A stretch of 64,000 nucleotides of DNA, taken from assembly GCA_051453625.1 (NCBI GenBank), contig JBOZIK010000001.1, positions 128,548,079 through 128,612,078 of the forward strand, in the 5' to 3' direction. Shown piece by piece: positions 11,401 through 22,381 of the stretch (positions are counted from its first letter, which is position 1; each line of letters begins with the position of its first letter). A program made the position numbers and the translations under genes. The DNA is from Welwitschia mirabilis. Its lineage: Eukaryota > Gnetophyta > Gnetopsida > Welwitschiales. The notes beneath the pieces are model-generated. The model was not told the DNA's origin, searched no databases, and saw only the letters and a program-made list of their open reading frames with translations.

Positions 11401-12530
11401 ATAATCGAGTTGTAATTCTCACTATTTTATCAATTTATTTTGAGTTATTCTATTAAATCACAATTTACTAACATTTGGCCTTCACACTATGATTTTTTAA
11501 GTTTATCAAGAAAAAGGAATCATGCGCTAAAAACTAAGGAGAAAATATCATAAAAAGTTGATGACACTATAGGACACACTGGCAACACTAGTCATCATAG
11601 TATTTTGATGTTATGCTATACAATTCTAGACCAGTAAAAAATGCTGAGTTCATTAGTTCTATTAGGGACTTGATTTGAAGAGCCTAATTATTATACAAAT
11701 CTGTGAAATCCTAACCCTAGTTTCCAATCCATAAAAGGCCACTTTGGCCTTACTTTTAGGGTTATTGACTCTTTGACTATCTTAGAGATTATTGAGGAGA
11801 GGATTCAAGATGTTTTCTTTCTAAGTTTTCCTTTAGGAATGAAATATCCTTTAAGGATAGCATGACATTTCAAGCTTTATCTTGATTTTATTTGATGTAG
11901 GTTTTGTTCTATCTATGCAATATAGTACTAGGGTTTTATGTAAGATCTATCTCTAATTTCAAGTGTGTATTCTTTTCTATACTTGTAATGCTTAGTCTAG
12001 ATTGGATTATGTTAAGATGTTTATGTATTTTTGAATGATTCTCTTTTTGTTAATCCTAGTTCATAGTTTGTTATCATTTGATGTTCTTTGGGAGTGATAT
12101 TCTACTTTTCATGATTTTGAAGTAGGCTATAAGAGAAGGTGATCCAAAGCCTTTACTAGCACTTATATGGTGAATGAAATTATGTCACCATGCTTGAGCT
12201 TGGATGAATGCTTAACATGAATTCTTTGATATCAATGTAGATGAACTCTACTATTATATTGGAACTCATACTCTTGTTATTATGTTCATGCTAAATCCTA
12301 AGGTTATGCTTTATTCCTAGTTTTAATTATTAAACAATAACATAATCTCACTTTCATGATACAAAATCATTCTATCATAGTTATAAAAACTAGTTTGATG
12401 CATGTTTTTCTTATTTCGTTACTACATTTATTCCTTAAGAAGATAATACTAGGATTATACTACAAATAAAAGTCCTATTTATTTATTAGTAAAAATTGGG
12501 TTTTACTCTATCAAGGTTTGTATCCTAAGA
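11400..12530. other. unassigned insert-like stretch inside C2 pol
   Basis: About 1.1 kb lies between the protease and the GAG-pre-integrase traces of C2 where only a few hundred bases are expected. It has no coding traces. Its size would suit a solo LTR, but no terminal repeats or target duplication were established and no partner copy was found. Confidence 0.35.
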
Positions 12531-12839
12531 TGATCTTTAAAATTCATAATATTTGTAAAGATACAAAGCATAGTGAAAACTAATCACAACAACCTTTAAA
12601 TTTTATTCTCTCTTATAGTAACTAATCTCTTATATTTTGTGTGCCCTCTTATTAAGAAAACATATTCTCTTAATTTCCATACAAATAAGAGAAGATAATT
12701 TAATGTTCATGAAAAAGGATTCCATTAAAAATTTTTATGCTACTTAAAATCTTATCATGAAAGGCTACATGGATTGCAAACTAATGTATCTTCAAGGATG
12801 TGTTGTTACTCATGAAACTACCTAAGATATTTCATAATA

Positions 12840-13678
12840 AGAAATTATTTCATCACTACTATGGCATGCTTGCTTGAGCTATCAGTCCTTGTGATTTCAC
12901 TATAATGCATCAAAATGGACATTGGATTTTTCCATTTATTCCATGTGATTTTTATCAACGTGAAACATGTATAAGATAATAATGCTTATTTAATAGTAAG
13001 TGAGGCACTAATTAGAATATTTTACTCATTCACAATTATCTTTATGGTCCTACAGTAGTTTATATGCTATTCATAGATTTTTTTACATATAAATTGGATG
13101 CACGTTATGGAATCTAAATCTTTTGCTTTGAATATTTTCCAGATTTTTGTAACCAAAGTAGGGAAAAAAAACCAGCAGAAGATAAGAGTACGTCTAAGAC
13201 CTTGTTGCATTCTATGCTTAAGGCCTTCCACTAGTAATGGATAGCTTGCCGCGGCGGCTCAGCCTCAATGTTGGCTTTAAGGGTTTCTACTCTGATAATG
13301 ATGGAGAAAACACATTAGCAGAAATTTAGGATTTTTTTGCTTTAAAATGCATCTATAATCTGAAAACATACTTAGGAATACCTTAATGGAATCGCATCAT
13401 TGAAGGATTTAATCAAATCATATTGGATATAGCATGTTTAATGATGTACTTTAATGATTGCAAAACCTACTTATAGGATGAAGTTGTTAGTATTATTGTA
13501 TACATTAATAATTGTATTAGTCAAGCTTCTGAAAATGGCTATCTCTTATGAATACAAGCTTACTCTAAATCATCTTCATTTGTTTGTACATAAGTTCTAT
13601 GTCCATGTTCCTAATAAGCATCATAACAAACTTGATGCACATGATCCCTTTATAACATTTGTAGGATATTCAAAATAA
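12840..13678 (+). pseudogene. copia GAG-pre-integrase and integrase of C2
   Basis: Traces in shifting frames: SLLWHACLSYQSL near 12,855 (copia LWHxRLGH), HVMESKSFALNIFQIF near 13,104 (the MKSKxExFxxFKxF segment), YSDNDGENTLAEI near 13,290 (second catalytic Asp; RSDNGGE in active enzymes) and KLTLNHLHLFVHKFYVHVPN near 13,558 leading to LDAHDPFITFVGYSK. The last is the integrase C-terminal segment (LRVFGCxxYVHVP, then KCIFVGY). The Glu motif could not be read. RT does not follow. Confidence 0.7.
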
Positions 13679-13689
13679 ATAACTAAGAG

Positions 13690-14540
13690 ATGTAGTTGTA
13701 GGCTTTGTAATAATCCACTTAATAAAGGTAACATTTTTACCTAAGTGAAAATCCCACTTCTAATGTTCTACTAATAATATAACATTCTTCAAAAGGAACC
13801 TACCATAAACAAAGGTAGTTTGTTCAGGCCAAACCAACACTGGTAATAAAATCTTTAAGTGCAAAGTAATCATTTTAGTCATGATCTTATAAGATGTATT
13901 TAATAGAGTAATTAATCTTTAATCACTAAGACATTGACCTCTATCTTCCTTTGGAAGAAGCTTTATCTCATTTACATTAATAAAAGGCCTAAGGATTTCC
14001 TTGAAGACTCACATTTAAAGAACCTAAGACTATCTTTATTTTAAATCATTTGATAATACTTTCCAAGAAGGCCTTCTATTCTAAGATCTTTTTCATGAGA
14101 AAGAGAGAAACAGATGTCTTTCATATCCTCTAAAGAGGATGGTCTCTCACAAGATTTTTTTTTTTATGGGAACTTATTTTTTTAGGGATTTTTTCTTTCA
14201 TTCCAAGCTAAGCCTAGTATTACTCATCAGAAATGTTAAAGCTTAGAAAATTATGCTATAGAAGCATGCATAGTATCCTCACTAGAATTAGTAAAGATTT
14301 CATTTGTATTAAGCATATCCACCTTTACTTTATTAGATGTCACTTTCGTAAATTAAATAAAACTCCATTACATCTATCTTTTACTTAAAGCTAATAAGAT
14401 CTAGACTAGATTATAAGATCACGTTTCCTATAATATGTAACTTTTTAAATCTCGATTTTCTTATTGATATGTTTTTATCTAAGCTTAACAGTCATCAGCA
14501 TGATAAATCATCCACCTTTATAAAGTTTCCATAGCATTTT
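13690..14540 (-). pseudogene. LINE reverse transcriptase, N-terminal half (piece 3 of the split LINE)
   Basis: The minus strand reads PSSLEDMKDICFSLSHEKD near 14,140 (non-LTR RT lead-in, PFSLEEIKxxVFSxxxDKAPGPDG). Further on come NEIKLLPKEDRGQCLSD near 13,975 and then LITLLNTSYKIMTKMITLHL. LLPVLVWPEQTTFVYGRFLL follows near 13,830. These are the LINE RT blocks 'LIPK..', 'RPISLxNxxYKIxxKxxxxRLK' and 'SPxQxxFxxGR'. The catalytic F/YxDD block is absent because the match stops near 13,690, where C2 sequence begins. The upstream EN and ORF1 of this LINE lie beyond the inserts at 14.5-55.7 kb. Confidence 0.8.
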
Positions 14541-15682
14541 CTAGGTTTAATTGTCTTTTAGGCATGCATCAGAGATATGTCTTGACTTTAGCAATTTAAC
14601 TTGTTCTTAGCATAAGACACATGCTAGTATATAACACAATCCAAATCTCATGAACTAGTGAAGAAATCAGAGTATTGGAAAGATTAATTCCTTCAAAAGA
14701 AATGATTTTTTTGGTATTTTTAGTTATGTAAAATGGAATTAATAATGGAGATGATGGGATAAAATAATGACATGTAATGGAAGTGGAAATGAAATGCAAT
14801 GCAATGGAATGAAAACTAAAGTGATCTAAATGTAATTAACTTAACTAATTATATCAACTTGTTGTCATCCAAGTTGACTCTTATACCCTATATTAATATT
14901 AGATCTAATATATTGTAGTATTAAATTAACATCAACATAAGATAAGGAAGAGAGATATAATTGAGAGAAATAAAGAATACTTTATTAATCAAAACATGCT
15001 TTTATACATCCACTTATAAGTAATAGCACTGTAATTGAGGATACTTAACCTAACACTAAGAGTATCTCTTATCACAAGTAAATGCATTTCTTACCCCAAA
15101 TTACTTCAATGTCATAAGTAATTTCAATGCATGAAATATGATCTTACAAATGAGGACTCAAGTCCCTTTTATAGAAGAGGGTAAGGTTAAGGTAATTAGG
15201 ATACTTTGGCTTGTAGTGGTAGGTGGTGATTATAATGTTTGTCATATAGCCTAGCTAGGATGGATAAGATTTCTTATCTTGTAGCATTAGGTAGAATCTT
15301 CATCTTGTATCATTAGGTGGAATCTTTATCTTCTTGTATTAGGTGAAGTTTGTCATGATGATTCTAATACTTGGCCTTTAAATCATGATTCCTTTATGAG
15401 TTGATGCTTTGACTATGTCTCTTCAATGTCATCACCATAACACTGCCACATGTTTTTATCATGTGTCTCATGTACCACCACCACATTCCATGTGATTTTC
15501 TCAAATGCTTCGTAATTACTCAATTTTGATCTAGATTATGCTTAATTCTTTAGATTATGCTTAATTCTTTATCTTGAGTCCTTGATAGGAAAACTGCTCA
15601 ATTTGAATTATTAAACCTGTCAAAAGTTTTTATAACCACACTCAAAACCATCATTTACTATGATCAAGTTGGTCATCAAACA
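14541..15682 (-). repeat. 3' LTR of G3
   Basis: Matches 45,488-46,599 along its length, for example AGGCATGCATCAGAGATATG near 14,560 against AGGCATGCATTAGAGATATG near 45,499, and TATGATCAAGTTGGTC near both right ends. It ends AAACA next to the PPT. It has a private 19-bp tandem duplication near 15,532. The first few bases are not cleanly alignable, so the left limit is good to about 8 bp. Confidence 0.85.
15532..15570. repeat. 19-bp tandem duplication in G3 3' LTR
   Basis: TAGATTATGCTTAATTCTT occurs twice in a row. The partner 5' LTR near 46,470 has a single related unit. Confidence 0.85.
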
Positions 15683-15698
15683 TAGCCCCCCACTGAGC
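15683..15698 (-). other. polypurine tract of G3
   Basis: Plus TAGCCCCCCACTGAGC gives the minus-strand purine run AGTGGGGGGCTA directly before the LTR, the start site for plus-strand DNA synthesis. Confidence 0.75.
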
Positions 15699-17330
15699 AT
15701 TTGTCAGTCCCTGACAAAGCAAGTGGAAAAGCATGGAAGCTACCCAACTTATATAGGAGATGAAAGATAACATTTAAAATTATTGTATTATTAAAAATAA
15801 ACTCTCTCTCATTCAAAAAAATAATTACAAATAATATGCATTACATTTAAACATATTACTTGAATTTATAATAAACATAGTTCCATATAAAAATTTATTT
15901 TAAATGAATCACTTCTTGATGAATTCATATAAATCAGCCCTTTACTAGAGTCATCCATGCATTGGAAGTTAACAAAAAGCTAACAAAATGAAAACAAAGT
16001 ACTGTAACATTTCAAAGATTGTAAAAGATTCATCAAGGATAATAGATCATCTAGAAGAAAGTACACACAATCTAGAAAAACAAAAAGAAAATTATAACAA
16101 AGTAAACTAGGGATGAGGTGAAAAGTGTAATAGATGGATGATGAAAGAAGAAGGTGGTCAAGCATGGGTAAATGAGTGGAGTTTTGTAAGAAGACAAGTT
16201 AACCTAATAAGTAAGTAGAGACCTTAATTTGAATTATCTGAAAATTTACCATGAAAATACTAAGTGTAAATGGATAAAAATAAAGAAGATTAACTAACTA
16301 CATCCTAAATGCTAAACTAGCAAGATTCATTGGTATATGTCATAAAAGTACTTGATATTGGAAATGCCTAATTCAACACTAAGCAACATAAGGCATTATA
16401 TGAAAAGGAGGATGATTAAGATAACATTTAATGATTATCTTGAAAAATATCAATGTAATATTAGAACTATAGTTTAATTTAATCATCAAATATAACAGCA
16501 AAGAACACCCTGTCAATTTACCTCCCAATAATCACTATGATATGAAGTTTTATTAAGTCAATGGGATGTTGAAAAATACCATTTATGATTATGAGGGAAG
16601 TGCAGCCACTTCTAAAAGAATAAGAACTTATAAGCTGAAATTAGATCATAACTAGTTGATCCTTTGATGAAGTTCCCACAAGTACTATATCACATTGCTA
16701 AAGGCCTCTCTCCAGAAAATTTTCCCTAATGTACTTGGACATCATAAAATTTGTTTTCTTCCTCTTTGTTTTTTTTTGTTTTTTAATATCTCCCTTTTTT
16801 TTTTTTTTAAGACAAAGTATATTATAGCATTCATTGACCAGAAATTTCTATATCAAGTGATCATTAGTAAGTTAAATTAACAAATGCATAGCTGAAGGTA
16901 AGTATTAGATCTAAAATAATCGATGCTTAAGAAAAACATCATAGGTATTAATACTTAAAGACATAGTAATCTCTTTAATATTAGCTAAAACCTAATCTTT
17001 ATCATTGTAAGCATCTAGAATTAAAAGTACTTCTATGATAACTTAAATAAATTTTAGCATAAAATCAAATGAATTAATGATCAAGTAGTTGAATAATTCA
17101 ACCAAAGGATTTGATTAAGAAATAATTTAGATGATGGTAAAGGGAAGACCCTCTCTTGGATAAGAGGATCTTTCAAATAAATTACTTCTATCATGTTTAT
17201 AGTGAAATGACAATCATTAGGTGATTGATAGAATTTTAACTATTGTCCATTAACATTTAGTTTTTTTTCTTAGTATTTAGATCAAAAATATCAACTGAGC
17301 GATTAAGATGCACTTTCTTTATAAGGTAAA
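15699..17330 (-). other. 3' internal region of G3, non-coding
   Basis: About 1.6 kb between the PPT and the G2 insertion point. No conserved domain was found. In Athila elements this stretch after pol holds the env-like ORF or an untranslated region, and here it is closed in all frames. T-runs lie at 16,767-16,810. Confidence 0.55.
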
Positions 17331-18491
17331 TATTTTTTGTTCTATAATGATCTAGATTTAAGCTAAGTTTTCACTTAGCTATCATTCTTCCTTAGGGATA
17401 ACATGGAGTATAGGTTCAAATTAATACTGACTTTAAATTTTAAAGTAAGTTATAAAAATAAAGAAAGGAGAAGAAGATATAAGATGATGTTTAGAGTTGA
17501 ACTTTGTCTTAGAAGGGAAAGGAAGAAAACTAGCTCCAAGTTATTTTTTATTCATCTTTAAGCACTTTTCCAATTTAATATTATCTAATTTTATTTCCTA
17601 CAAAACACTTTAAACTATTAAGTGTATTTGGATCAAGACATGGAACATAATCTCATCCTCCATATGATAAATGATAAATTCACTTGAGACCTTAGTTTTA
17701 GAATAACAATAGAAAGTAAAGATCCTAAAGTATGTAGGATCTATAAAATTAAGAGAGTTATACTAAGTGATAAAAGGAATTTACTCAACTAAATTAAACT
17801 TGATAATTAAAGTAGTAACCTAAGAATTCTAGTTATGACATCTCTCATGAATTGAAATCAAAGAAAATAGCCTTTATATTATAAAACAAAGATAACTTTA
17901 TAGCAAAGGAAGAAAAACTCCTCAAGTAATCCTGAAGACTAGCTCACTTCCCTAAAGAGTTACCTAGAAATCCACCCAAGTCAATGCTCTAAAGTGCTAT
18001 AATTCTTCAAGTTAAATATTAATATAATGAATTGTTCAAGTTCCTTTTATAGAAAGAGATGAGGGTGGATGGTGGTTGGAAGTTTTTGGCTTATAGCGTT
18101 AGGTAGACAGTTACATGATTACAACAATTAAAGTAGGATAACTTGTCTTCTTTTTCAACTAGTAAAGATACTTATGATGATGCCAAAACTTAGCTCTAGA
18201 GTGGAGTAGGTTATACCAAATGTTGTCATAGCCATGTTTCTCCATTATTATCCTATTTAGTAATGTCATGTGTTACTCTATGAATCACCCACCATTACCA
18301 CCATGTATTAATAAGAACACAATTATTTTTGATGTGGATTTTGATTAAGCTCGCAACTACATTCTCTCTAGTTTTTTGTAACATGTCAGGAATGTAAGTT
18401 TTAAGATGATTTAAGCACATAGGTCAGTGGCACTAATAGTCTTGATCAGTAGTGCTAATGTTTTAAGTAGATTGATAATTAAATTAAGGTA
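17331..18491 (-). repeat. 3' LTR of G2, outer part
   Basis: Matches 38,728-39,860. Shared stretches include AATGATCTAGATTTAAGC near the left end, GATGTTTAGAGTTGAACTTT near 17,486 and 38,882, and TAAGCACATAGGTCAGTGGC near 18,413 (39,781 in the partner). It breaks off at GGTATGT (18,488-18,494), where the G1 LTR begins. Confidence 0.85.
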
Positions 18492-19391
18492 TGTAATCAA
18501 AGCACAGTAGTGATATGAATATAAACTAAGTAAAAAAACACTTAGTACCATTATTTCACAGTGACATAGGAGGTAAATTAATCAAAAGATAAAAGACTAA
18601 TTTTATATTTAATGAAAAAATCAACAAAAATAAAAATCAGAAGTTAATAAGTAATCTTCGATTAGTCATGTAAGGGAATGGAAATGCTCCAATGATCTAA
18701 TCAAGTTGTCCTTTACTTCACCTTTTCTCTAATGAATCATGTATCTAAAATATGCACTAAATTGTTAAGTAGTTAAGGCTTAGCATGAAGGCATAATATC
18801 ATCCAATACATGAGTGTTAGTGAGTTATCAAATCCTCTCAATACTTTATAGTCCTTTATAAGCATGGAAAGTATGAATCTAAGTGCATGAGATCCATTAA
18901 ACAATAGAAACTACAAATCATAAAAGTAACTTTAAGTAACTCACATGATTTTAAAAAACTTAAAAATTAAATAAGCTTAAAGATTGCTAATACCATTTCT
19001 GATCATTACCAATAAAAGAACGAACCTATTTTAAGGACTAGTTCTACCTACATATTACTAATATCTAATAAAATTACACATTAACAACTAAAGAATTCAA
19101 ACCATTTCTTCATTCAAACTAAAAGAAATACATTACATCAGTGAAGGATGAGAAGAAGAAGAACTCCTCAACTAGCTTTGAGCATTTCATCCTTAGGAAA
19201 GATGTTAGAGTGCCATAATATCCAAGCCTCCAAGTATTTCTCATGATGAGTGAAATAAAAAATGTTTACAAAGGGGTGCTAATAATCCTTTATAGATAAG
19301 AAAAGGATCTGGATGAAGTGTCATCATGATTACCTTATGTTTCATCTTTATGCATTAGGTGGGCTGTTACATGAGAGAGTGATAATAATGG
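18492..19391 (-). repeat. 3' LTR of G1, outer part
   Basis: Matches 29,859-30,760 of the 5' LTR, for example AGGAGGTAAATTAATCAAAAG near 18,569 against AGGAGGTAAATTAATTAAAA near 29,929. CATTAGTGAAGG-like sequence is shared near 19,137 and 30,508. It breaks at AATGG, where C1 is inserted. Confidence 0.85.
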
Positions 19392-19429
19392 AAGCTCTAC
19401 AAGATCTCCTCCAAAGCTCTAATACTAAT
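19392..19429 (-). other. leader/PBS copy outside the C1 3' LTR
   Basis: TACAAGATCTCCTCCAAAGC then TCTAATACTAAT matches TACAGGATCTTCTCCAAATC then TCTAATACCAAT at 25,411-25,442, the leader and PBS beside the 5' LTR. Standard integrated elements end at the LTR, so this extra piece is anomalous. Confidence 0.8.
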
Positions 19430-19596
19430 TGTTGGAAAACAAGAATGCCAAAAATGGAGAGGCACAAGATTTTCCAAAAGTGAAAAAATATTTCTCTTCT
19501 ATTATTCAACAAAGAGCTTGCTTAAATAGCCAAGCATACCATCAAGGTTTTCATGCATTTTGAGGCATGAACCATAGTGTAAACCTAGCCTTAGCA
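19430..19596 (-). repeat. 3' LTR of C1
   Basis: TGTTGGAAAACAAG to CCTTAGCA, with TG and CA ends. It is closely similar to 25,443-25,612 (AATGCCAAAAATGGAGAGGC, then TTATTCAACAAAGAGCTTGC). Confidence 0.9.
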
Positions 19597-19607
19597 ATTT
19601 CCCCTTC
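19597..19607 (-). other. polypurine tract of C1
   Basis: Plus ATTTCCCCTTC gives minus GAAGGGGAAAT directly before the 3' LTR. Confidence 0.8.
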
Positions 19608-19947
19608 AATGTGGAAATATGCTCTCTTCCAAGGAAAAACTAGAGTGCATAGGGGAAAACCTTAGGAATGCAGCCTACAATAAAACCTCTAAAAAGGAAT
19701 TGCCATGTGAGGAAACTACTTTGTAAAAGAAGTAATTAATTTACTGCTTACACATCTCATAGCGGATAGGCTTATTTTTGTGCATTACACATACCATAAT
19801 GCTATGCCAAAATGTGTACTATAGTACTAGGCCATATTTTGTACTATACATTCCATAGTACTAGGATTAGATTTGGCTTCAATTAAAGACTTAAAGATCA
19901 AATGAACTCATGATGTATAAAAACGAAAAAATGAGCTTAACTCACTA

Positions 19948-20163
19948 TCAATCCATTCTTGGATTAAGGAAGTAGAACTTGTCTCGACAAGGTATCTTTG
20001 TTTGAGCAATAGTTGTTGATGCTATGGTTACTGGTGTGATGACTTCATGTTGTATAAGTTCCTTAATTTTGTGAACCAACTCCCATGTACCATTTTTTAC
20101 AAGAGCATGGTATTCTTCTTTGATGGCTTGGACCCATTTATAATGCAAAATTATGTCTTTCAA
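19948..20163 (-). pseudogene. copia RT lead-in fragment (C1)
   Basis: This 71-codon open stretch begins MKDIILHYKWVQAIKEEYHA and continues LVKNGTWELV, the very typical start of the copia reverse transcriptase region ('DPxWxxAMxEEYxALxxNxTWxLV'). The catalytic YVDD block and RNase H are absent between here and the PPT. At most ~340 bp separate this fragment from the 3' LTR, so nearly all of RT has been deleted. About 200 bp of proline- and serine-containing linker lies upstream. Confidence 0.85.
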
Positions 20164-20169
20164 AGAAGT

Positions 20170-20991
20170 TGATTTACCATTAGAAATTAAATAAATATCA
20201 TCAACATCATTAACCTAAGTTATATGTAAGCTATAGTTAGTTCCTGTTTTACCCTTTTCATTGTAACAAACAACTTGGAGAATAGACTATCACTAAATAC
20301 TATGATGTCACATGTGGATGGTCTTAGATTCTTTAATTAAAGAACCTACTAATTTACTAGGAGACCCATGATTTAAAGTGCTTATAGCACCAAATTTCTC
20401 AATTTTTAAAGGTTGCAAAGAAGTTGTACCAATAGAAGGAACTAAAATAGGACTGGTGGCTACATCTTTCCCCTCAACCATAGGATATTGGGCATCTAAG
20501 ATTTTGACCTGAGAGGTGGTGTAAGCAAGCTTATGATTTTGGATACATTCTTAAAGATGACTAAGGTTACCATATTTGTAGCCTTTGATAACTAATTTAT
20601 AATTTGAATAAAAAATGTACAATAAGTGCTTTTTCATAGAGATTGAGTGATCTTCTCATACTAGGATGGAAAGAAATTGAAGATGTGATCTCAAAGAAGG
20701 CACATATAGAACATGAGAAATATCCTATGAAGAGAGCGATGTCAAGTTAAGAGTGATTAAATCATAGCCTTCCATTAGAACTAGAGTTCTATTTGCCAAA
20801 TAAACATGATTAGGCACTTTGAAAAATTCATTAAAATAATCATGCTAATAAGTCATGTGACAATTTGCACCAGTTTTAAGAATTCAAGTTTCATCATGAG
20901 GTATGTGCTCAGTCATACCCACAAAGTCAAAAATGTCAAAAACTGCATTTGACTCATAATGATCATCATCATCAAGGGATTTAAACTCTTT
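20170..20991 (-). pseudogene. copia protease and following linker (C1)
   Basis: The minus strand near 20,850-20,890 reads ILKTGANCHMTY, then VPNHVYLANRTLVLMEGYDL. This is the copia protease with the catalytic Asp changed to Lys. VLYVPSLRSHLQFLSILV follows near 20,680 and matches the end of the domain. Then a linker runs on (LVPSIGTTSLQPLKIEKFGA near 20,400) straight into the RT lead-in. The whole DDE integrase that should lie between is gone. The right side is lost in the N run. Confidence 0.75.
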
Positions 20992-21580
20992 NNNNNNNNN
21001 NNNNNNNNNNNNNNNNNNNNNNNNNNNNNNNNNNNNNNNNNNNNNNNNNNNNNNNNNNNNNNNNNNNNNNNNNNNNNNNNNNNNNNNNNNNNNNNNNNNN
21101 NNNNNNNNNNNNNNNNNNNNNNNNNNNNNNNNNNNNNNNNNNNNNNNNNNNNNNNNNNNNNNNNNNNNNNNNNNNNNNNNNNNNNNNNNNNNNNNNNNNN
21201 NNNNNNNNNNNNNNNNNNNNNNNNNNNNNNNNNNNNNNNNNNNNNNNNNNNNNNNNNNNNNNNNNNNNNNNNNNNNNNNNNNNNNNNNNNNNNNNNNNNN
21301 NNNNNNNNNNNNNNNNNNNNNNNNNNNNNNNNNNNNNNNNNNNNNNNNNNNNNNNNNNNNNNNNNNNNNNNNNNNNNNNNNNNNNNNNNNNNNNNNNNNN
21401 NNNNNNNNNNNNNNNNNNNNNNNNNNNNNNNNNNNNNNNNNNNNNNNNNNNNNNNNNNNNNNNNNNNNNNNNNNNNNNNNNNNNNNNNNNNNNNNNNNNN
21501 NNNNNNNNNNNNNNNNNNNNNNNNNNNNNNNNNNNNNNNNNNNNNNNNNNNNNNNNNNNNNNNNNNNNNNNNNNNNNNNN
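20992..21580. other. sequence gap (589 N)
   Basis: Unknown bases between protease and gag of C1. The open frames that seem to span it are artefacts. Confidence 1.
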
Positions 21581-21584
21581 ACAA

Positions 21585-22381
21585 AGTCTAATTAGGCTTC
21601 TTTTGCTATTTTTGTAAAGCCTTATTATGATATAATTTCTTTAACAAATAAGAGTTGTAAGACCACTGCTTATTTTTAAGAGGTAATCCAAGAGAATGAG
21701 AAACTTTACAAGCTACATCAAAGGACAAGGAGCTTGAAAAGTTAAACTGAGCTTCTATAGTAATAAGATCCTTCTTGAATATGTCAAATTCATATTAGAT
21801 AGCTACTTACTTCCATGAAGAGATAGGATGTAGCTACAAAGAAAGAGATCCTCCAAACATCAATGAACCATGTTGACATAACTTATGTAAACTTTTTGGA
21901 TTAGATGTATTCCAGTAACCTTGGTTTTAATATTTGTGATCTGAGCTATAATCTAATGCATTTTATCCCTTTCATGATAAATATTATTCATTCTTAAAAT
22001 GAGATTTATTAACTCAAGATCATTCTTCACATAAAAGATGTCTCACAAAGCTTAATAGTTGAAATAACAAGACTTATTTCTATCAACTAATTTTTTGTAC
22101 ATAGTGGCCACTAATTTTTACATGATCCCTGTAAGCTTGTGATCAATGGATTTCCAAGTCTTTTATTCATTTGAACTTTGAAAAGTAACATGCTTTTCTT
22201 CAAAAAAATCTATATCAAAACCATAAATTTACATTATTGACATAAAATATTCATTCCAATCCTTCCAACCCTAATTATCATGCAAGATCACCCTAAGATT
22301 GGACATGATTTCAAGTGTCAAAACTAGTGTAAAACTCTATGACAGGATCTGGAATATATCTTTCAATGTTGAAGCCATCAT
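21585..22381 (-). pseudogene. copia gag of C1
   Basis: A minus-strand start (double Met, MMASTLKDIFQIL) sits at 22,381. It is followed in broken frames by EEKHVTFQSSNE, WKSIDHKLTGIM, KKLVDRNKSCYFNY and NDLELINLILRMNN. The last two match the gag of C2. Traces continue through 21,900 and end at the N run, where the zinc knuckle would be expected. A 12-N gap at 22,505 lies just upstream, in the leader. Confidence 0.7.

Larger units (their letters stand above)
6721..13680 (+). mobile_element. Ty1/copia retrotransposon C2, 3' part missing
   Basis: A short LTR (6,721-6,893) and a PBS are followed by a ~3.2-kb leader, gag with a zinc knuckle (10.4-11.2 kb), a protease motif and integrase pieces up to 13,678, all on the plus strand. 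RT, RNase H and the 3' LTR are not found downstream. At 13,690 the sequence becomes LINE RT in the opposite direction. Gag, protease and the distal leader match copia C1 at 19.4-25.6 kb in inverted orientation, so C1 and C2 belong to one family. The copy is full of stops. Confidence 0.75.

Noticed and set aside
20913-21591. Two long open frames (223 and 210 codons) on opposite strands
   Set aside because: They consist almost wholly of the N run at 20,992-21,580 and have no real coding content.
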